This document shows, piece after piece, positions 60,901 to 64,000 of a DNA stretch of 64,000 bases (the first letter of the stretch is position 1; every line of letters begins with the position of its first letter). The DNA is from Colias croceus. Taxonomy: Eukaryota; Arthropoda; Insecta; Lepidoptera; Pieridae. The notes below the pieces were generated by a model. It was not told the origin of the DNA. It ran no database searches and saw nothing but the letters and a program-made list of their open reading frames with translations. The stretch lies in assembly GCF_905220415.1 (NCBI RefSeq), contig NC_059553.1, positions 2,070,501 through 2,134,500 of the forward strand. The letters run 5' to 3'. The position numbers and the translations under genes are program-made.

Positions 60901-61233
60901 TATATATCTTCAGACATAATAATCATACCTTAAAATCGCTCCGTGGCGACGTAAAAGAAGCCAACAAAGAAACAATTAAACACACTTTCACGATATCAAA
61001 TTAGAAAGGATTTTCAATCACCACTATCTTAAAATTTATGTACATACTTACCAATAAATCCATTGAAAAGCGAGACGTTCCAGTTTTGCATCAAGATGCC
61101 CCACGACTGGAGCCCAACTAGGATCTGGCCGATCGGGAAGAACGAATTAGCAACCATCATCAGCCTGTCTCTTACACCATCGTGGCAGAACTCAGACGTC
61201 AAGGCCAGAACTGGGCTGTAGGCTGTTGCAAAA
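45940..61233 (-). CDS. SV2-like MFS transporter, gene 5 (5' end outside window)
   Basis: Seven exons are visible: 61052-61233, 57593-57777, 52594-52769, 50349-50502, 49364-49638, 46630-46757, 45940-45983. They match exons 4-10 of genes 1, 3 and 4 in phase and nearly in length, all with GT-AG borders, and give about 380 residues ending AMAMMIPAKKK. Exon 4 reads FATAYSPVLALTSEFCHDGV; PESPM follows TM6; the TM7-TM8 loop has NVS and the two Cys. Exons 1-3, including motif A, were not found up to base 64000 and should lie beyond it. It is the most diverged copy and its introns are longest (up to 4.8 kb). It looks functional as far as it goes; substrate unknown. Confidence 0.85.
46438..46583. repeat. 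Interspersed repeat, GAAGTGAAACTTCT family, copy 2
   Basis: Matches 3411-3557 through GCGCGT..GAGAGTAAAA and CATGGCAATACCGTCAC to GTGCTCGGCCC. It ends about 47 bp below the 3' border of gene 5 exon 9, in intron 9. Confidence 0.5.
47698..48097. mobile_element. 400-bp MITE, CAGGGTGTCCCAC ends, copy 2
   Basis: CAGGGTGTCCCAC at the left and GTGGGACACCCTG at the right. Same length and interior as 37089-37488. Lies in intron 8 of gene 5. Confidence 0.7.
48309..48338. repeat. (TTTA)n microsatellite
   Basis: About seven TTTA units in intron 8 of gene 5. Confidence 0.8.
51300..52130. repeat. Interspersed repeat copy 2, split by a retroelement
   Basis: 51300-51370 and 51982-52130 together match 38085-38335. 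The break falls at GTGACATTTT / TCCGTTACG, which is continuous in the first copy. Intron 6 of gene 5. Confidence 0.65.
51371..51981 (+). mobile_element. Poly(A)-tailed retroelement-like insertion, ~610 bp
   Basis: Inserted inside the repeat above and ends in a run of 14 A. It carries CTGGTAGCGACATG and CAAGGGCGTCCCCC, shared with 28790-29097. Probably a truncated non-LTR element or SINE; no coding part was recognised. Confidence 0.6.
52370..52549 (+). mobile_element. Helitron-like element, 180 bp
   Basis: TCTACACTAATATTATAAAG to GGCGGACCGCTAG. Ends 45 bp from gene 5 exon 6, in intron 6. Confidence 0.65.
52858..52904. repeat. Perfect palindrome, 23-bp arms
   Basis: A 47-base inverted repeat around a single central A. 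It is followed at once by a second perfect 19-base palindrome at 52905-52923 (CTCGGTAATAATTACCGAG). Confidence 0.8.
52935..53123. mobile_element. Foldback MITE, GGGCCGTATTATGAC ends
   Basis: The left arm (GGGCCGTATTATGACCTCTT through CCAGACAGTTTA) is inverted at the right end with few mismatches. An inner TTGAACTGA / TCAGTTCAA pair continues the fold. Intron 5 of gene 5. Confidence 0.65.
53217..53440 (+). mobile_element. Helitron-like element, 224 bp
   Basis: TCTTGCTAATATTATAAATG to CGCGGGCGGAAAGCTAG. The 3' stem is CTTTCCGC / GCGGAAAG. Intact relative of 2324-2534. Confidence 0.65.
53446..57211. other. Gene 5 intron 5, no gene seen
   Basis: AT-rich. It includes an imperfect inverted repeat at 53818-53878 (CCAGTGTGGGAAA / TTTTTCCAAACTGG) and a decayed Helitron-like tail ending GCGGGCGAAGTCGCGGGCGG near 54620. 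No coding sequence recognised. Confidence 0.4.
57212..57398. mobile_element. Near-perfect palindromic MITE with TTA target duplication
   Basis: 187 bp. The outer arms (about 80 bp) are exact inverse complements; they include GCGGTTAACCGC and GGCTAACCGCGCGGTTAGCC, which are themselves palindromic. TTA at 57209-57211 and 57399-57401 fits a PIF/Harbinger-type target. It lies about 200 bp below gene 5 exon 5. Confidence 0.8.
59413..59600 (+). mobile_element. Helitron-like element
   Basis: TCTACACTCATAAAGCTG to GCGGGGCACAGCTAG. Same family as 41077-41263. Confidence 0.55.
60611..60740 (+). mobile_element. Internally deleted Helitron-like element
   Basis: TCTATACTAATATCATAAAG head and a CCGCGGAGCACAG tail without CTAG. 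Same family as above. Confidence 0.45.
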
Positions 61234-62580
61234 CTGTAAAAATAGTTCAAATTAAAAAAAAACTCTACCAATAATGTTATCAACAAAAAGGTGTAGATAG
61301 TGTAGGTAGGTAAAGATAGGTTACCAAGAAAACGTTTGATCTTCAAAAATGGTCAAGCACACATGATTAAGATGGCAAAGTAAGATGACATGATTGAACT
61401 ATCATATCGTGAGCAAAAAGAGACGGCTGGTATAAATTGTAGTTAATTGCCTATTTTTCTTTCAAATGCAATGTTTATCTACCAAACAATTTCTTAATTT
61501 CTATATGTGTAATAGATTGTTAATAACATTGTTAATGAGTTTGTTAAGTACATATAATACGCATAATTATTATAAGAAAATGCATAAAGGCCACCCAGTA
61601 AGGACTTGTGACATCTTGCACACCTGCGATTCCAGAAAGTATTACGGCAATCACCACCACCGCGACGCTGCCCCGCCGAAGACGATGGACACTCTTAGTT
61701 CCAACATTGAACCGTAGGGACGTAGTTAATTAAGTTAGATATAATTAAAATGTATTTTTTTATTGCGCCTTCGCGGGTCGGTCAATTTAATTAGTTCCAT
61801 AATTATTTATATCAATGTAATAATATATTTCTCTTTGTTAATAAATATTATGTAAAATACATTTTGGCAATTAATAATAACGAAAACCTGGTAACAGTTA
61901 AACAATGCAAATGGTTTAAAATGTAACCACAGATTAAAATATAGTAGTTAAAATATTATGCACTTGTTCATGAGGTTTAACATTAACGGAAAATTAATTA
62001 TGCAAAAACATTCCGGATGTCAAAATACCAGTAAATCTGTAAAGCATATGTTGAATTATTTTTCAGTGTAAAGGAGAATGGCGAAACTGGGCCTAACTGT
62101 TACAGAAATCATAATATATTTAAAATTCATTATGTTATTTTTAGTAATTCTTGGTAAAATATTTACTTCTGATTCTATAGGAAAACAAATCTTTGAAAAA
62201 AAAGATAATGTGTTCACTACCGGCATTGTTATTTAGGTTTCTATGACTACCGGTCTTATCAAGCAGAGATAGTCAGTGTTGTCAGGAGTAAAAAAGTCGA
62301 ATATATCAATTAATACGAATGAATGCCTATATTTTATTTTTAATTTTATTGAATTCAAATGCTTTATAAATCAGAAGCAAAACTTAACTTATTTTTAACA
62401 CATATCTTAATTTATTTAGATCATTCTATAAAATAAAAACATGTTTTACTTAATCAATATAATTATAACATTTTTATTTAGGTAGCTGGCCATTAATAAA
62501 ATGTCAAATTATTAATCATAATTGTGTCAGTGATGAGTGATTTGTTTATGTTTGTTGTTTGACATTTGAGTGAAGTTTTA

Positions 62581-63179
62581 GGCCCTTCTCCCATTACGAT
62601 ACGCATAGGCGATTCAAGTATCCTGCAAGTCTCGGAGACTAGTCGCCGCGGAGTATCTCACATACATTTTTATGTAGGCTCGCACACTACGCTACTGGTA
62701 TCCTACACGTCCGCGACTAGTATAGCACTACTCACCGTGTCGGTCGCTTTTGCATCGCGTCTCGACTCTCGCGCGTATCTCTTCGTTAGAAAGATAAAAA
62801 TATCTAATCATCATGTTGTAGTTCTCGTTCAGCTACAAAAACTCTACAATTTATGTTTCTTTCAATATATGGATGAATCCAGTACTTCTTACTCTTACGT
62901 TGGCGTCTTATATTTCTATAAAAAAGAAAAACTGCAAGAGCTTCTTCGCAACTGGAATTGCTGATTGCTCGACATAACGACGTAACTGTTGTTGCAATAA
63001 ATAAATGAATTATTATTATTATAACGTCGGTCCACAAAAACGAGGCACAATAATGATGAATTTAGTCATTTTTCAGTCGCATAATATGCGAGCATCGGGT
63101 AGCCAGCAAATATCTAAGTAGGTAGTATTTTACGCGAGTATCGTATTCTAGAAGTATCGTACCTAATGGCAGAAGGGCC
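62581..63179 (-). mobile_element. PIF/Harbinger element, 599 bp, TTA target duplication
   Basis: Ends GGCCCTTCTCCCATTACGATAC and inverse (GTATCGTACCTAATGGCAGAAG, then GGCC), with a few mismatches. TTA at 62578-62580 and 63180-63182. It contains a transposase N-terminal remnant. Either in intron 3 of gene 5 or upstream of it. Confidence 0.75.
62804..63037 (-). pseudogene. Harbinger transposase N-terminal fragment
   Basis: The minus-strand frame includes RRQRKSKKYWIHPYIERN and then FVAERELQHDD before a stop. K-(R/K)-x-W-(V/I)-H-P-(hydrophobic) followed by an acidic stretch is the familiar N-terminal block of insect HARBI1-like transposases. The catalytic DDE part is absent, so the element is non-autonomous. 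Confidence 0.6.
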
Positions 63180-63182
63180 TTA

Positions 63183-64000
63183 GTAATGTTATATTCAAAA
63201 TTGATCTTAATCAATATCCCAATATCTCTGCTATCCCATAGAAAAGATCTATAATTATTATATTCATAGAGTCTGTATATTTTTATCTATTTAATCACCC
63301 ATAAATCATCACTGTAACGATCAGGCCCAGAGTCCTATGGGAGTTTGCCATTCTCCTTTATAATACGGATACGCATTAAAATTTGGTTTTCATAGTGGTT
63401 AATGAAGTTTATTATAGTACCAAAAATATGTAAATAATGTATTTAATTAAATTCTTTTCTAGTATAAGGTAGCCTGATATTCTGTAAAATATTTTTTTTT
63501 TTTTTAATTTAAAATTGAATTGTAGCTGTACACTATATAAAAGGCGATTAAATTCCTAGAATATATTTTATTTGAATAAAATTTTTGTATTGTATAATAT
63601 ATAACTCTTCACTTCAGTATTCGATTCTTGGTTTTACCCGTAAAGGCACGATTAATTATATAGGTATTGGTTCGTGTAATATACTATTTTACACCAAAGG
63701 CTTATAGAAATGTAAATATAAATGTTTATGGAATTATTATATTATTTAGATAAAATTAAATTATGTTTGTTTCCTGAATACTAACCACTTAAATCGCGTT
63801 TAACACTTATGTTTTCTGACGCATGAGAAGTATACATTTTACATACATGAAAACACGAATACCGTTATATTTATTCATAAATATCAAATGTATTTAATAT
63901 AGGTATATTGTGTTCTTACGTACGTACTACTTAAATAGATAGCATTTCATTTTAAATAACCATTTGAAATATTATGCGATGTTAAAATAAATATTATGAA
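63183..64000. other. AT-rich end of window, no exon found
   Basis: Exons 1-3 of gene 5 were looked for (motif A, the FFEG(L/F)L splice end, the ECGFGRF block) and not found. Confidence 0.4.

Larger units (their letters stand above)
57778..61051. other. Gene 5 intron 4, no gene seen
   Basis: Holds the two Helitron-like elements listed below. A stretch at 60290-60475 reads on the plus strand as a possible decayed coding remnant but was not recognised. Confidence 0.35.

Noticed and set aside
61466..61717. 83-codon open frame with a His-rich end
   Set aside because: Not recognised, no partner exon and no conserved copy; probably chance.
62566..62964. 132-codon plus-strand open frame
   Set aside because: Begins outside the Harbinger element and runs antisense to its transposase remnant; composition looks incidental.

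Overview
The window looks like nuclear DNA from a moth or butterfly (Lepidoptera). It is strongly AT-rich, the genes are split into small exons by GT-AG introns, and the introns are crowded with repeats of lepidopteran type: tRNA-headed SINEs, Helitron-like elements ending in CTAG, mariner, piggyBac-like and PIF/Harbinger remnants, and many MITEs. The lepidopteran assignment is inference from repeat types and protein resemblance; no search was run.

The only host genes I can support form one tandem array, all on the minus strand, of major facilitator superfamily (MFS) transporters resembling synaptic vesicle glycoprotein 2 (SV2/SVOP-like). Each full gene has ten coding exons with the same intron phases (1,1,2,1,0,2,0,2,1). 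I rebuilt the exons by hand from splice sites and conserved frames. From low to high coordinate: gene 1 (614-14988, complete, 521 aa), locus 2 (15708-17084, a pseudogene holding only the last three exons), gene 3 (17523-31347, complete, 521 aa), gene 4 (34330-43231, complete, 518 aa) and gene 5 (45940-61233, exons 4-10; the 5' exons should lie beyond base 64000). The proteins share a short N-terminal tail, an MFS motif A in the loop after TM2, a PESP(K/M) motif after TM6, a Cys-containing loop between TM7 and TM8 with variable N-glycosylation sites, and a short cytosolic tail. Substrates are unknown.

The array grew in part by a recent tandem segmental duplication of about 17 kb. Bases ~439-17290 (gene 1 plus the 3' end of a gene-4-like copy) are repeated as ~17333-35584 (gene 3 plus the 3' end of gene 4). 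The junction falls within about 40 bp near 17.3 kb. This explains locus 2: the breakpoint cut a gene-4-type copy in the intron between exons 7 and 8, leaving a promoterless fragment that then took a frameshift. Genes 1 and 3 also serve as each other's empty-site control, so several insertions (Helitron, SINEs, a TIR element with 4-bp target duplications, a 3.1-kb DDE transposon) can be bounded closely and dated relative to the duplication.

The rest of the window is intronic and intergenic DNA filled with nested mobile elements. No rRNA, functional tRNA, CRISPR array or operon was seen. I found no clearly new system. The least ordinary points are the duplication junction with its truncated pseudogene, paralogue-specific GC-AG splice donors, a near-perfect 187-bp palindromic MITE, a THAP-like fragment inside a TIR element, and a Harbinger remnant with part of its transposase.
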